A stretch of DNA of 25,235 nt from positions 1 through 25,235 of the forward strand of contig JADGQN010000013.1 of the NCBI GenBank assembly GCA_017881765.1, in the 5' to 3' direction. The stretch comes from Syntrophobacterales bacterium. GTDB lineage: Bacteria > Desulfobacterota > Syntrophorhabdia > Syntrophorhabdales > WCHB1-27. The translations under genes were made by a program, and so were the position numbers. This document shows, one piece after another, positions 1 through 8,608 of this stretch; the first letter of the stretch is position 1; each line of letters opens with the position of its first letter. The notes beneath the pieces were generated by a model. It had not been told where the DNA came from, did no database searches, and saw nothing but the letters and a program-made list of their open reading frames with translations.

Positions 1-774
1 TCGAAGGCATTGTTTACATTAAGGTAGATGAAATCCTTCGGCTTACCCTGGTCAAAAAGCATCTTACAATGTGCAAATCCATTCAGCATATTGTCGAATA
101 AAGAACGGTAGTGTTCTTCGCTCTCGCGTAGGGCCTCATCCGCGCGCTCCCGTATCATGAGTACAAAGCCAATGCTGGAGAGTACTACAACCCCGAGCGA
201 CACAACGCTACCCGCATTTCGGAAGGTCGTTGCGTGTAAAACAGACAGTTGTCCATAGGGGAGCGTGAGACCCTCTACCAGCCGATTAAGCATGACCATA
301 GCCGCCATGAGAAAAGCGAAGCCGGTCAGCCAGTAGGATAGCCTTTCCTTAACCGGGGCGTTACGCAGCAGTACCCAGACAATGCCGCTGATCTGCAGAA
401 TGGAGAGGAGCGATATAAAAATAACCCGGTACAATAGGTTGTCTACATATGTCGAGAAGTACCAGAAAAAGATGAAGGTGGCTGCAATCGGAGAAAGGAG
501 CATGCCCGTGTTGCAGGAGCGACCCCGGAACCGCCGCACTGCAGCGTAAAGGAAGGAATAACTTGCTGTCAGGAGAGTGTTGGCGACGACAATGGAAAGA
601 GAGTCCCCTATGATCCCGCGAAGTCCCAGGAGCGCCCTGAAGGGCCCAGCCAAGCGCCCATTGGAGCGCACCGTCCTGCTGAAATCGTCGAGTCTGGAGG
701 GTGAGCAGCGCCGCGGCAACGATGAAACAGGTCGCCGCCATAGCAATGTACATGGTCCGTACATCCAGAATCAT
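1..774 (-). pseudogene. Membrane sensor with PAS domain, 5' part, frameshifted and cut by window edge
   Basis: The first ~45 residues (MILDVRTMYIAMAATCFIV...) open like the multi-helix membrane input region of diguanylate cyclases and sensor kinases. Near position 630-640 the coding frame shifts: one extra base, or two missing. It then continues without a stop to position 1 through further hydrophobic helices (SIVVANTLLTASYSF, ISLLSILQISGIVWVLL, GSVVSLGVVVLSSIGFVLMI) into ALRESEEHYRSLFDNMLNGF, the typical start of a PAS domain. The output domain (GGDEF or histidine kinase) lies outside the window. The start ATG at 774 has GAGG six bases upstream. The single indel could be a true inactivating mutation or a sequence error; everything after it looks intact. 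Only the part before the shift stays in frame with the ATG. Confidence 0.72.
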
Positions 775-939
775 ACACGACCTCGCTTCTTCACCCTAGG
801 CTGCGCGCGTTGATACTTTACCCAAATGCTGCCGCAAAGGGAAGCCTAAAATTGCCGGGATTTGCCCATTTTCTTGCTTGACGCATTCCTCATAGTTATG
901 ATAGTAATAGAAAAAGCGTTAACTGGAGGTTTGAAGGCT

Positions 940-1140
940 GTGGCCAGATACTGGAATCCAACGATTATCTGATTGGTCACCAGGGAGTCCGTGCGATTCC
1001 CGACCTCATTCCCCGCCATTCCCTTCCGTCGTCTCTAGCCTCTATCCGGGCCCGAGACGCAGCAGGGCCGGGGATACGGGGTGAGACTACCAGGCAATCT
1101 CTCAGAGACTATTCCAAGCCGCTGCGGGCGGTGAACTGGC
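940..1140 (+). promoter_or_regulatory. Possible structured leader RNA upstream of the double-cubane reductase
   Basis: This stretch has no ORF and runs up to the Shine-Dalgarno of the gene at 1180. The segment AGGGAGTCCGTGCGATTC at 983-1000, followed by CCCCGCCATT at 1011-1020, resembles the conserved core of cobalamin riboswitches (AGGGA..CCGGTGCGA..TCC then CCCGC). A GGCCC/GGGCC hairpin with an 11-base loop follows near 1049-1069. The match is partial, since the exact GCCACTG box is missing, so this is a candidate only. A weak promoter-like pair upstream is TTGACG at 878-883 with TAGTAA at 902-907. Confidence 0.25.
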
Positions 1141-1179
1141 CACTACCTCTTACGATCTCTTCGACCCGAGGAGGGGCAG

Positions 1180-2346
1180 ATGAAGTTCAATGTGTCCGGC
1201 GAGAGACCCTTGATCGACGATGAGTACGTGGGAGAGCCGGCAAAACGCGCGTTGCAGTATATTCAATCCAAAAGGCAGCGTGGTTTTCCGGTCGTCGGTG
1301 TCTACTGTGGGTACGCGCCCCTGGAAATCATCAAAGCCATGGAGGCAACCATTGCAGTCCTTTGCGCTTTTTCGAATAAAACGATCAGAAACGCCGAAGC
1401 CTCCCTGCCCGCGAATCTCTGCCCTCTGATCAAGTCGAGCTACGGCTTTATCATCACGGACACGTGCCCTTTCTACGGGCTTTCCGACGTAGTCGTAGCG
1501 GAGACCACCTGCGACGGAAAGAAGAAGATGTACGAGCTCATCAGAGACATCAAGCCGATGCACGTCATGGACCTGCCGCACGTGCCGGACGAGAAGGAGG
1601 CGGAACAGAACTGGACCGTCATGATACGAAAGCTGCAGAGCTTTCTTGAAAAGCATCTGGATCGGAAGGCGACCGATGAGCAGATCGAAGAGGCGATCAA
1701 AGACACGAACCGCAAGAACAGGAAGATGAACGCCATTTTCGACTTCATGGCGCGCAGGCCGCCCGTGATGAGCTGGCAGGAACTCTATGATCTGACCTTT
1801 CTTGCTCAGCCTTCTACCGCCGCGGATATGGACGACCTGCTGGATGCGAGTCTCGCCGCGCTGGGACGCAGGCGAGAGAGAGGCGTCTTTTACGGCCTAC
1901 ACGATGCGCCTCGTATTCTCGTCACGGGGTGTCCCGTGGCCGGCGATGCGACCAAGGTTTTCAAGATCATCGAAGAAGCCGGAGGGGTGATCGTCGCGAT
2001 CGATTCCTGTACGGGCATGAAGGCATACATGGACGAGATCGAAGAAAACAGCCCCGATCCCGTGGCTGCTCTGGCCCGCCGCTACTTGAAGATCGCCTGT
2101 GCATGCATGACGCCCAACGTGAGGCGGCTGACCGAGCTGGACCGGTACATCGAACGTTTCAATCCCGACGCTATTATCGACGTCGTACTTCATGCCTGTC
2201 ACGGGTACAATGTGGAGTCCCACAAGGTCATGAAACACGTGAAGGAGAAGAAGATTCCCTTTCTGCATATCGAGACCGATTATTCCATGACCGACTCAAG
2301 CCAGATTCGTACGAGGGTCGAAGCGCTCCTCGAAACAATACGTTAG
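1180..2346 (+). CDS. Double-cubane-cluster anaerobic reductase (2-hydroxyacyl-CoA dehydratase family)
   Basis: This 388-residue protein belongs to the HgdB/FldC/BcrC superfamily, in the YjiM-like branch of double-cubane-cluster proteins. Family signatures are CPLIKSSYGF (C81), DTCPF (C96), AETTCDGKKKMYEL (C111), TGCPVAG (C251), IDSCTG (C277), IACACMTPN and HACHGYN (C340). These include the cysteines expected to bind the iron-sulfur cluster. Such proteins perform low-potential, ATP-driven reductions of small molecules when paired with an ASKHA-type activase; the natural substrate is generally unknown. No activase gene is visible in this window. The start is well supported by AGGAGG five bases before the ATG. 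The next gene, selD, follows after 42 bases on the same strand and is probably cotranscribed, a pairing that points to selenium or one-electron redox metabolism. Confidence 0.9.
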   Translation: MKFNVSGERPLIDDEYVGEPAKRALQYIQSKRQRGFPVVGVYCGYAPLEIIKAMEATIAVLCAFSNKTIRNAEASLPANLCPLIKSSYGFIITDTCPFYGLSDVVVAETTCDGKKKMYELIRDIKPMHVMDLPHVPDEKEAEQNWTVMIRKLQSFLEKHLDRKATDEQIEEAIKDTNRKNRKMNAIFDFMARRPPVMSWQELYDLTFLAQPSTAADMDDLLDASLAALGRRRERGVFYGLHDAPRILVTGCPVAGDATKVFKIIEEAGGVIVAIDSCTGMKAYMDEIEENSPDPVAALARRYLKIACACMTPNVRRLTELDRYIERFNPDAIIDVVLHACHGYNVESHKVMKHVKEKKIPFLHIETDYSMTDSSQIRTRVEALLETIR

Positions 2347-2388
2347 GAAGTACGCGCGGGCAAAAGGGCCGATGGACTCAATGAGGAT

Positions 2389-3423
2389 ATGAACGTGAAC
2401 GATTGGTCGTTAATGAAGTACGTGAGACGGGGCGGGTGCGCGTCAAAAATAGGTCCGGGCGATCTGTCGGGCGTACTGTGCGACATGAAGGCGCCGCGGG
2501 ATGAGAACGTGCTGGCCGGCTTTGATGATTTTGAGGACGCAGGCGTGTACCGACTCACGGAGGAACTTGCCATAGTGCAGACCGTCGATTTTCTTACCCC
2601 CGTGGTAAACGATCCATATCTGTTCGGGCAGATCGCGGCGGCCAATGCCTTGAGCGATATCTATGCGATGGGTGCGACTCCCAGGACCGCCCTGAATATA
2701 GTCGGGTTCTCGCCGAAGCATTACGACATGGCGATATTGAAGGAGATTATCAAGGGCGGCATTACGAAGATGAAGGAGGCGGGCGTCAGCCTTATCGGCG
2801 GCCACAGCGTCGATGACGTGGAGATAAAATATGGCCTGTCGGTAACCGGTATCGTTCATCCCGGGAAAATCATCCGAAACAGAGGCGCCCGAGTGGGCGA
2901 TCTGCTCGTCCTCACAAAGCCTCTCGGCACCGGCGTCATCGTCACGGCTGCGAAGGAAGGGTCGGCAGACGAGAATACGGTGGCGAACGCGGTTGAGGTC
3001 ATGTTAGAGCTGAATGACAAGGCCTCCTGCATCATGAAACAGGCCCGTGCTCATGCAGCGACCGATGTAACGGGCTTCGGCCTCGTTGGCCACCTGTCTG
3101 AAATGATCGGGGAGACTCTCGGCGTCGAGCTGTTTCTCGAAGAGATCCCCTTGCTTCCCGATGTCGTACGAATGCATTCCTCAGGCGTTGTCTCGGGTGG
3201 GCTGCGCCGAAACAGGGAATTTTACGGTCCCCGTCTGAATTACGCGCGGCGGGACGTACGCATAGACCTTCTCTTCGATCCGCAGACATCAGGGGGTCTG
3301 CTCTTCGCCATCGACGCGGATAGCTGGCCTTTATTGAAGAGCCTGGCAAGGGATGAAGACCAAGAGGTGACCGTGATAGGGAGGTTCACGGACACGGCAG
3401 GAGGCAAGATACGTGTGACATAA
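2389..3423 (+). CDS. selD: Selenide, water dikinase (selenophosphate synthetase)
   Basis: The product makes selenophosphate from selenide and ATP, the selenium donor for selenocysteine and selenouridine. The N-terminal glycine-rich loop reads GGCASKIGPGDL, with Cys17 and Lys20 at the positions of the catalytic pair of E. coli SelD, so this is the Cys rather than the Sec form. Other family signatures are DFLTPVVNDPY, AAANALSDIYAMGATP, GGHSVDDVEIKYGL, ATDVTGFGLVGH and DPQTSGGLL. The length of 344 residues is normal. GAGG lies close to the ATG (spacing about three bases), which is tight; a second ATG at 2413 would remove eight non-essential residues but has no better ribosome site. It is the second gene of the operon with the double-cubane reductase. 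Confidence 0.95.
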   Translation: MNVNDWSLMKYVRRGGCASKIGPGDLSGVLCDMKAPRDENVLAGFDDFEDAGVYRLTEELAIVQTVDFLTPVVNDPYLFGQIAAANALSDIYAMGATPRTALNIVGFSPKHYDMAILKEIIKGGITKMKEAGVSLIGGHSVDDVEIKYGLSVTGIVHPGKIIRNRGARVGDLLVLTKPLGTGVIVTAAKEGSADENTVANAVEVMLELNDKASCIMKQARAHAATDVTGFGLVGHLSEMIGETLGVELFLEEIPLLPDVVRMHSSGVVSGGLRRNREFYGPRLNYARRDVRIDLLFDPQTSGGLLFAIDADSWPLLKSLARDEDQEVTVIGRFTDTAGGKIRVT

Positions 3424-3504
3424 CATTCTCTTCTTAGCTGATCGGAAGAAAGGAATACTTTCCCGGAGTATCGATCGGGTCGAAGCGCTCGGACACATGT
3501 TAAG

Positions 3505-5136
3505 CTACACGCTGCCTTGCTTCAAACTGGGCATGCTGCGTCGATCGAGCATTTCCTGCACTTCGGGGATAATTGCCGTATTACCTCCTAGGCCACAGCC
3601 CCCGGTTGCTTTAAAGTTCAACATATGGTCCGCTTGAGAACCCTTGCCGCGCTCTTCCGAATCGAGTAGGGGACCTATGCTGTACCCTTGGTAGGCCGAT
3701 ACCGGTCGGCCGCATTCCGTGGCGGCAATCCACAGAAAAGTTGCGCCGGGAGGAGCGATACGTTTCAGGTTGGCCTCTAAATGAAGCAAGAATGCTCTAT
3801 CGGGATCGAGCGACTTGGGGCGCAAGGGGTTCCTCCCCATGATGGCTCCGATTGTGGCTTTGCCCAAATGATAATAGCATGTCTTGCCCTCTTTGAGTGC
3901 TTGCACTGACCATACGGGAACTATGTGTATAGTCCCGCCCTCGCCCATTCCGGCAGGATGAATTATATATTTGCTGTTTTCAGTAATGATGGCGAAGAGC
4001 GCGCTCACACCATCAATGGTTATGACATCCTTGCCGTAATCACCCAAGGCCACGAGCAGGACGTCGGCAATGACCGTCTTTTCTCCACCATCGGCGAGTT
4101 TGATGTTCACGGCATGTTTTCCGGCTTCAGGGTCAACGATGATTCTCGAAGCAATCGCGTTGTCGTAGACCAAAACATTTCTCTCTTTTGCGGCCTTAAG
4201 GGCGTCTTCCCTGTGGCCTGTCACAAAATGACCGCCAGGATAGCGGACAGCGTTTATTTTGCCGGCTCCGATCTCGTCTATGATTCCAATGTCCGCTCCA
4301 TAGATTGCCTCTACTTCCGAAGGAGTAAGGTCTCTTCCCATAAGTCCGAATTGCTCTTTCAATCTGTTCTTCCATTCGACCCTGGCTTCGCCTTCGACTT
4401 CAAATACCACTCTACCGCACAGGTTTGCGACCTGGCGGCCGGCGTCAGCGCCAATGAGGCCCATTTCCTCGAGGGCGCCGAGGGTTGCGCCGTTTCTTTT
4501 CAGGTTCGCTTTTGCATAACGTTTTTCAGTATCGGTCAGTTCGAGAAGTGCATACTGCAAGGCGACCTTCAGGTTCTTTATCAGTTCCCGGGGGCTTTCC
4601 TTCACCAGGGCCAATATGCCTCCGTAGTCGATCCTGAAAGCCTTGTAGCGAATGCTCTCGGGCCCCTCCGAGAGTCCCAAAATGCGTCTCACCTCATTGA
4701 CAAAAAAAGATTTCGTCTGAAACATCTCGATCAGCCGCTGATCCATGTCTTCTTCAGGATGCACGGTCCAGCCGGAGAAGGTGAATATGTCGCGCGGGTT
4801 GGTGACAATACAATGCCTGCCTCCATTTTTGTGCGCCTGATAGAGCACATTGAGATAGGCGAACATACCTCCGATTCCTATGATATCGACAATTTCGTTT
4901 ACCCCATTGGGCAATTTTTCTTTGACGATCTCAGGGGGTGCCGGTTTCTGTTCCAACCAGTCGGCATTTAGATCTTGATTCATAGAGGCAAGGTAATGGC
5001 CGACCAATTCCACCACATTGGGATTGCCGGCCTCCTGGAACAATCGCAGCACCGTTTGCCTCTGTGATTCAGAGACGCCGTTTGCCATGTTAAGCTGACT
5101 CACGCAGTCTTTATTAAGCATATAGTTCGTCTTCAT
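3505..5136 (-). CDS. Uncharacterised 543-residue protein, possibly a distant FAD/NAD-binding oxidoreductase
   Basis: I do not recognise the family with certainty. The protein is soluble, with no signal peptide or membrane helix. A hydrophobic strand followed by GIGGMF (residues 87-92) could be a Rossmann-type dinucleotide loop. A middle segment (HREDALKAAKERNVLVYDN ... ADVLLVALGDYGKDVI) resembles the order seen in DAO-type FAD oxidoreductases, where a helix and an A-x-x-G turn follow a beta-hairpin. The C-terminal third has Gly/Cys-rich motifs (HPAGMGEGGTIHIVP, ATECGRPVSAYQGYSIGP, ATGGCGLGGNTAIIP). AAGGA lies at good distance from the ATG. It is a lone gene converging on selD. The flavoprotein idea is inference from pattern only. 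Confidence 0.8.
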   Translation of the reverse strand: MKTNYMLNKDCVSQLNMANGVSESQRQTVLRLFQEAGNPNVVELVGHYLASMNQDLNADWLEQKPAPPEIVKEKLPNGVNEIVDIIGIGGMFAYLNVLYQAHKNGGRHCIVTNPRDIFTFSGWTVHPEEDMDQRLIEMFQTKSFFVNEVRRILGLSEGPESIRYKAFRIDYGGILALVKESPRELIKNLKVALQYALLELTDTEKRYAKANLKRNGATLGALEEMGLIGADAGRQVANLCGRVVFEVEGEARVEWKNRLKEQFGLMGRDLTPSEVEAIYGADIGIIDEIGAGKINAVRYPGGHFVTGHREDALKAAKERNVLVYDNAIASRIIVDPEAGKHAVNIKLADGGEKTVIADVLLVALGDYGKDVITIDGVSALFAIITENSKYIIHPAGMGEGGTIHIVPVWSVQALKEGKTCYYHLGKATIGAIMGRNPLRPKSLDPDRAFLLHLEANLKRIAPPGATFLWIAATECGRPVSAYQGYSIGPLLDSEERGKGSQADHMLNFKATGGCGLGGNTAIIPEVQEMLDRRSMPSLKQGSV

Positions 5137-5188
5137 ATCTTAGTTCCTTTGGAGATATTTGGGAAGGCATCGCTCCATTCCCGATGGA

Positions 5189-5217
5189 AATAAAGTTGTA
5201 CGGGTCTCGCTTAACAA
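5189..5217 (-). promoter_or_regulatory. Candidate sigma70 promoter for the 543-residue protein
   Basis: Read on the minus strand, TTGTTA (5217-5212) and TTTATT (5194-5189) are separated by exactly 17 bases, each matching four of six consensus positions. It lies about 50 bases upstream of the start at 5136. Seen by eye only. Confidence 0.35.
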
Positions 5218-5411
5218 CTTCCCCGGAAGAGGAAGAAAATGTTAGCATTCCGCTAATCCGGCCGATAATGATGATATAGACAAGCATCTAACCACCGGAC
5301 CCGGAGGACCCTGTAAGCCCGGAGCGGATTTCGCGACCCTGGCCGTTCTGGCAAGGCATATCTACCCGCAACGACGGGAATGGGGAATGTAAGGTAGGAT
5401 AAGGAGTAAGC

Positions 5412-5747
5412 ATGAAGCCGGTTCTTTGTTTCATCCTTTTGACGTTGTTCGTGAGTACCATGGCAACGTCGGCTCTTGCCGCGACATCAGATACCCTGAG
5501 TTGTAGCGGAAGCGTAGTCTCTCTCGGTGACTTCGCCTCAGACGTGGTGAGGAAGTGTGGCCAACCTGCCTATGCTGCTCAGCGCGAGCAGAAAATAGTG
5601 GAAGGGGATCTGCTTGGCGATCACACGGTTACGACGTTCGTAATCGATGACTGGACATTTAATTTTGGTCCAACGCAGTTTCAATACAGACTGCTCCTGA
5701 GAAATGGCAAGGTCTGGCGGATCGAGAACACGGGTTATGGGTTTTAA
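5412..5747 (+). CDS. Small exported DUF2845-family protein
   Basis: The 111-residue product starts with a clear Sec signal peptide (MKPVLCFILLTLFVSTMATSA, cut after ALA), leaving about 87 mature residues in the periplasm. The mature part carries the DUF2845 pattern: LSCSGSVVSLGDFASDVVRKCGQP near its start, then DDWTFNFGP and GKVWRIENTGYGF at the end. The two cysteines are probably disulfide-bonded. The function of the family is unknown. AAGGAG lies six bases before the ATG. The 3' end overlaps the PfkB kinase stop by four bases on the opposite strand. Confidence 0.85.
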   Translation: MKPVLCFILLTLFVSTMATSALAATSDTLSCSGSVVSLGDFASDVVRKCGQPAYAAQREQKIVEGDLLGDHTVTTFVIDDWTFNFGPTQFQYRLLLRNGKVWRIENTGYGF

Positions 5748-6625
5748 GGTCGGGCCATTAATGCAAGCACGTCATTGAGAGTGCCTTTAAACGGACCCGG
5801 AGTTTCCATTTTGATTGAGGCCAGGGCTACGGCAAACTTCAACGATTCCTGTACACCGTGGTCTATCCTCCAAGCCAGATACGCTCCCATCGTCGTGTCA
5901 CCCCGACCGGTTCTGCCGTGAGAGCTTCTGTTAACGTATCTTTCAAAATAGGTTTGCCCTCTATACCGGGCAAGAGCTCCGTCTGAACGCGTTATAAGTG
6001 TCTCACTGCTCCCCCAGTCTTCCACTATAGCAGCTGCTTCCTCCAGATCACGGGATCCGGTGAGTATTTCCGCTTCAACGACATCAAGTTTCACCGCATC
6101 GACAAGGCTGATGATTTCTCTTTTGGCGGGCACATCTCTGAACCGAACCGCACCGGTCTCGGTATCGACCTGGCGCACAAAATTCTGCATGTCCACGGAT
6201 AATCGAAATGCGCGTTTCTTCAGCTGTCGCATGAACTCCACGGTAAATTCCCTGTCGGTCAGAGCCCCGAGGTGCATCAAACAGGGTTCTATAGAGGGCA
6301 TCTCTTCAAGCAGAAAGAAGCCAGCGTTTCTGGTCTGGTAGAGCAGCCTTTCGTCCAAATTCTCGGTCCGGTGAACAACACGCATGTGCGTGGTGTGCGG
6401 AGCGGGCTGCAGGAAAACGTCGATGCCTGCCGCCTCCAGGGGCGCGAGCATAGACGCATCTTCCTTTGCCATTCTTGTAATCACAGCGATGTTCTTCTTC
6501 GAAGGTATCGCGGCATACGCTCCAAAGAGTGGTGCCCCTCCCGGCACGCTATGGGAAGATCCCTCCTTAGCCTCAATGTCGTCGAATGTTACGTGACCCA
6601 CAAACACCAGATCATAGTGTTTCAT
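5744..6625 (-). CDS. PfkB/ribokinase-family sugar kinase
   Basis: This cytoplasmic kinase of 293 residues transfers phosphate from ATP to a sugar or nucleoside-like alcohol; the substrate cannot be read from the sequence. The N-terminal glycine pair region (VPGGAPLFGAYAA) is the sugar-binding site of the ribokinase fold. The C-terminal catalytic motif appears as TGRGDTTMGAYLA, where the usual GAGD reads GRGD; the catalytic base Asp243 is kept. The Ala-to-Arg change next to the anion hole is unusual. GAAGG lies five bases before the ATG. It follows ettA by 65 bases on the same strand and could be cotranscribed, without an obvious functional tie. Confidence 0.85.
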   Translation of the reverse strand: MKHYDLVFVGHVTFDDIEAKEGSSHSVPGGAPLFGAYAAIPSKKNIAVITRMAKEDASMLAPLEAAGIDVFLQPAPHTTHMRVVHRTENLDERLLYQTRNAGFFLLEEMPSIEPCLMHLGALTDREFTVEFMRQLKKRAFRLSVDMQNFVRQVDTETGAVRFRDVPAKREIISLVDAVKLDVVEAEILTGSRDLEEAAAIVEDWGSSETLITRSDGALARYRGQTYFERYVNRSSHGRTGRGDTTMGAYLAWRIDHGVQESLKFAVALASIKMETPGPFKGTLNDVLALMARP

Positions 6626-6690
6626 AGCAGCCTTCGCTTTTTCGCCGGGGTTAGACGGCGAACAGCTCTTCGGAGAGGAAAGCAGGATGC

Positions 6691-8376
6691 TTATCCTCTG
6701 GTCAAGTGCCTGTATTTAATGCGGTGGGGCTGGTCCGCGGCGGCGCCGAGCCGGGCCTTTCTGTCCGCTTCATACTCGGAATAATTTCCATCAAACCAGA
6801 CCACTTTGCTGTCACCCTCGAAAGCGAGCATGTGCGTAGCGATACGGTCGAGGAACCATCGGTCGTGGCTGATAACTACGGCGCAGCCGGCAAAACTCTC
6901 CAATGCCTCTTCCAGGGCGCGCATGGTGTTTACGTCCAGGTCATTGGTGGGCTCGTCAAGGAGAAGGACATTGGCCTCTTCCTTCAGCATGCGGGCCAGG
7001 TGCACGCGGTTTCTTTCCCCTCCGGAGAGCATCGTCACTTTTTTCTGCTGATCAGTCCCGGAAAAATTAAAGCGGGCCACATAGGCGCGCGAATTTACCT
7101 GCCGCTTGCCGAGCTGTATAGTATCATCTCCGCCGGAAATAACCTCCCATATGGTCTTGTTCGGATCAAGGACATCGCGGCTCTGATCGACGTATGCCAG
7201 CTTTACGGTTTCTCCGATCTTGAAGGTGCCTGAATCAGGCAATTCCAGCCCGGTGATCATCCGGAAAAGGGTGGTCTTTCCTGCTCCGTTCGGTCCGATA
7301 ACCCCTATGATGCCGCCCGGAGGCAGGGAAAAAGTCATTCCTTCCATGAGAATATTGTCGCCGTAACCCTTACTCACGCTGTCGGCTTCGATTACCACAT
7401 TGCCCAACCGGGGTCCCGGGGGAATGTAGATTTCCAGCTCTTTCGAGCTTTTTTCGGTATCGCGGCTGAGGAGAGCCTCATAAGAAGTAATACGCGCTTT
7501 CGCTTTTGCGTGGCGTCCTTTGGGAGACATCTGTATCCACTCAAGCTCGCGCTGCAGGGTCTTCTGCCTCTGGCTCTCGGACTTCTCTTCCTGCTGGAGA
7601 CGATTCTTTTTCTGCTCCAGCCAGGAGGAATAATTTCCTTTCCACGGGATCCCGTGCCCTTTATCGAGTTCCAGAATCCACCCGGCGACATTGTCGAGGA
7701 AATAGCGATCATGCGTTACGGCAATGACAGTGCCCGGATAGCTTTGCAGGTGGTGCTCCAGCCAGGCCACGGTCTCTGCGTCGAGATGGTTGGTCGGCTC
7801 GTCCAGAAGCAGGATATCAGGCTTGCGCAGGAGCAGTCTGCACAGCGCCACCCGGCGTTTTTCCCCTCCGGACAGCACATTGACCGGAGTTTCTCCCGGA
7901 GGACAGCGCAGGGCATCCATCGCCATCTCAAGGCGCGAATCAAGGTCCCACGCGTCCAGCCTATCCAGCTTCTCCTGTACCTCGCCCTGTCGTTCGATGA
8001 GTTTATTCATCTCATCGTCCGACATTGGTTCAGCGAATTTCTCATTGATAAGATTGTATTCCTTAAGGGCAGCTACTACTTCATGCACGCCCTCTTCCAC
8101 AATCTCCCGGATCGTCTTTGCTTCATCCAGTTTCGGCTCCTGTTCGAGGAGCCCTACGGTGTAACCGGGAGAAAGGACCGTCTCGCCATTGAACTCTTCG
8201 TCCACTCCTGCCAGGATGTGGAGAAGGGAGCTCTTTCCTGACCCGTTCAGGCCGAGAACACCGATCTTTGCTCCATAAAAATAGGAGAGATAGATATCTT
8301 TCAAAACAGGTTGCTTGTCGTAATATTTGCTTACCCCGACCATGGAGTAAATAACCTTGTTCGGTTCATTGCCCAT
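6691..8376 (-). CDS. ettA: Energy-dependent translational throttle protein EttA (ABC-F)
   Basis: This 561-residue ABC-F protein has two nucleotide-binding domains and no membrane part. Domain 1 has Walker A GLNGSGKSS (42-50), signature LSGGEKRR, Walker B ILLLDEPTNHLD. Domain 2 has GPNGAGKTT, LSGGERNR and VLLLDEPTNDLD. Both catalytic Glu residues are present. The long Glu/Lys-rich linker (KKNRLQQEEKSESQRQKTL) and the ending DQPHRIKYRHLTR are diagnostic for EttA rather than Uup or ABCF3 types. The family binds the ribosomal E site and gates the first elongation step according to ATP/ADP level. AAGGA lies about 12 bases before the ATG, slightly far. Confidence 0.95.
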   Translation of the reverse strand: MGNEPNKVIYSMVGVSKYYDKQPVLKDIYLSYFYGAKIGVLGLNGSGKSSLLHILAGVDEEFNGETVLSPGYTVGLLEQEPKLDEAKTIREIVEEGVHEVVAALKEYNLINEKFAEPMSDDEMNKLIERQGEVQEKLDRLDAWDLDSRLEMAMDALRCPPGETPVNVLSGGEKRRVALCRLLLRKPDILLLDEPTNHLDAETVAWLEHHLQSYPGTVIAVTHDRYFLDNVAGWILELDKGHGIPWKGNYSSWLEQKKNRLQQEEKSESQRQKTLQRELEWIQMSPKGRHAKAKARITSYEALLSRDTEKSSKELEIYIPPGPRLGNVVIEADSVSKGYGDNILMEGMTFSLPPGGIIGVIGPNGAGKTTLFRMITGLELPDSGTFKIGETVKLAYVDQSRDVLDPNKTIWEVISGGDDTIQLGKRQVNSRAYVARFNFSGTDQQKKVTMLSGGERNRVHLARMLKEEANVLLLDEPTNDLDVNTMRALEEALESFAGCAVVISHDRWFLDRIATHMLAFEGDSKVVWFDGNYSEYEADRKARLGAAADQPHRIKYRHLTRG

Positions 8377-8608
8377 TGTTATTTCAAATCCTTTCTATAG
8401 AGCCTGCATTTTATGCGGTGTTGAAGTATACCATAATCACGTTGCCTGATATGTCGACGACGGCGGTATTGAGAACAGGGCGAAGCAGCCTTGCCTCAAT
8501 CACCGGTTCCCGTAAAAGGTGGTGCAGCAAGAGGAACTGAGCGGGATAGAGATGACGAATTCAGAGAAATTCGCAAGCGAGATCCATCACCTTGTCGAAT
8601 TGGCGAAT

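Noticed and set aside
3440..3480. Possible bidirectional terminator between selD and the convergent gene
   Set aside because: Only a five-base ATACT/AGTAT stem and no T tract on either strand.
3925..4971. A 348-codon plus-strand open frame antisense to the 543-residue protein
   Set aside because: It has no ribosome site, and its composition and lack of any motif mark it as the shadow of the minus-strand gene, which has a ribosome site, a promoter candidate and coherent protein sequence.
7510..8241. A 243-codon plus-strand frame across ettA
   Set aside because: It lies wholly within a certain EttA coding region on the other strand and shows no family features.
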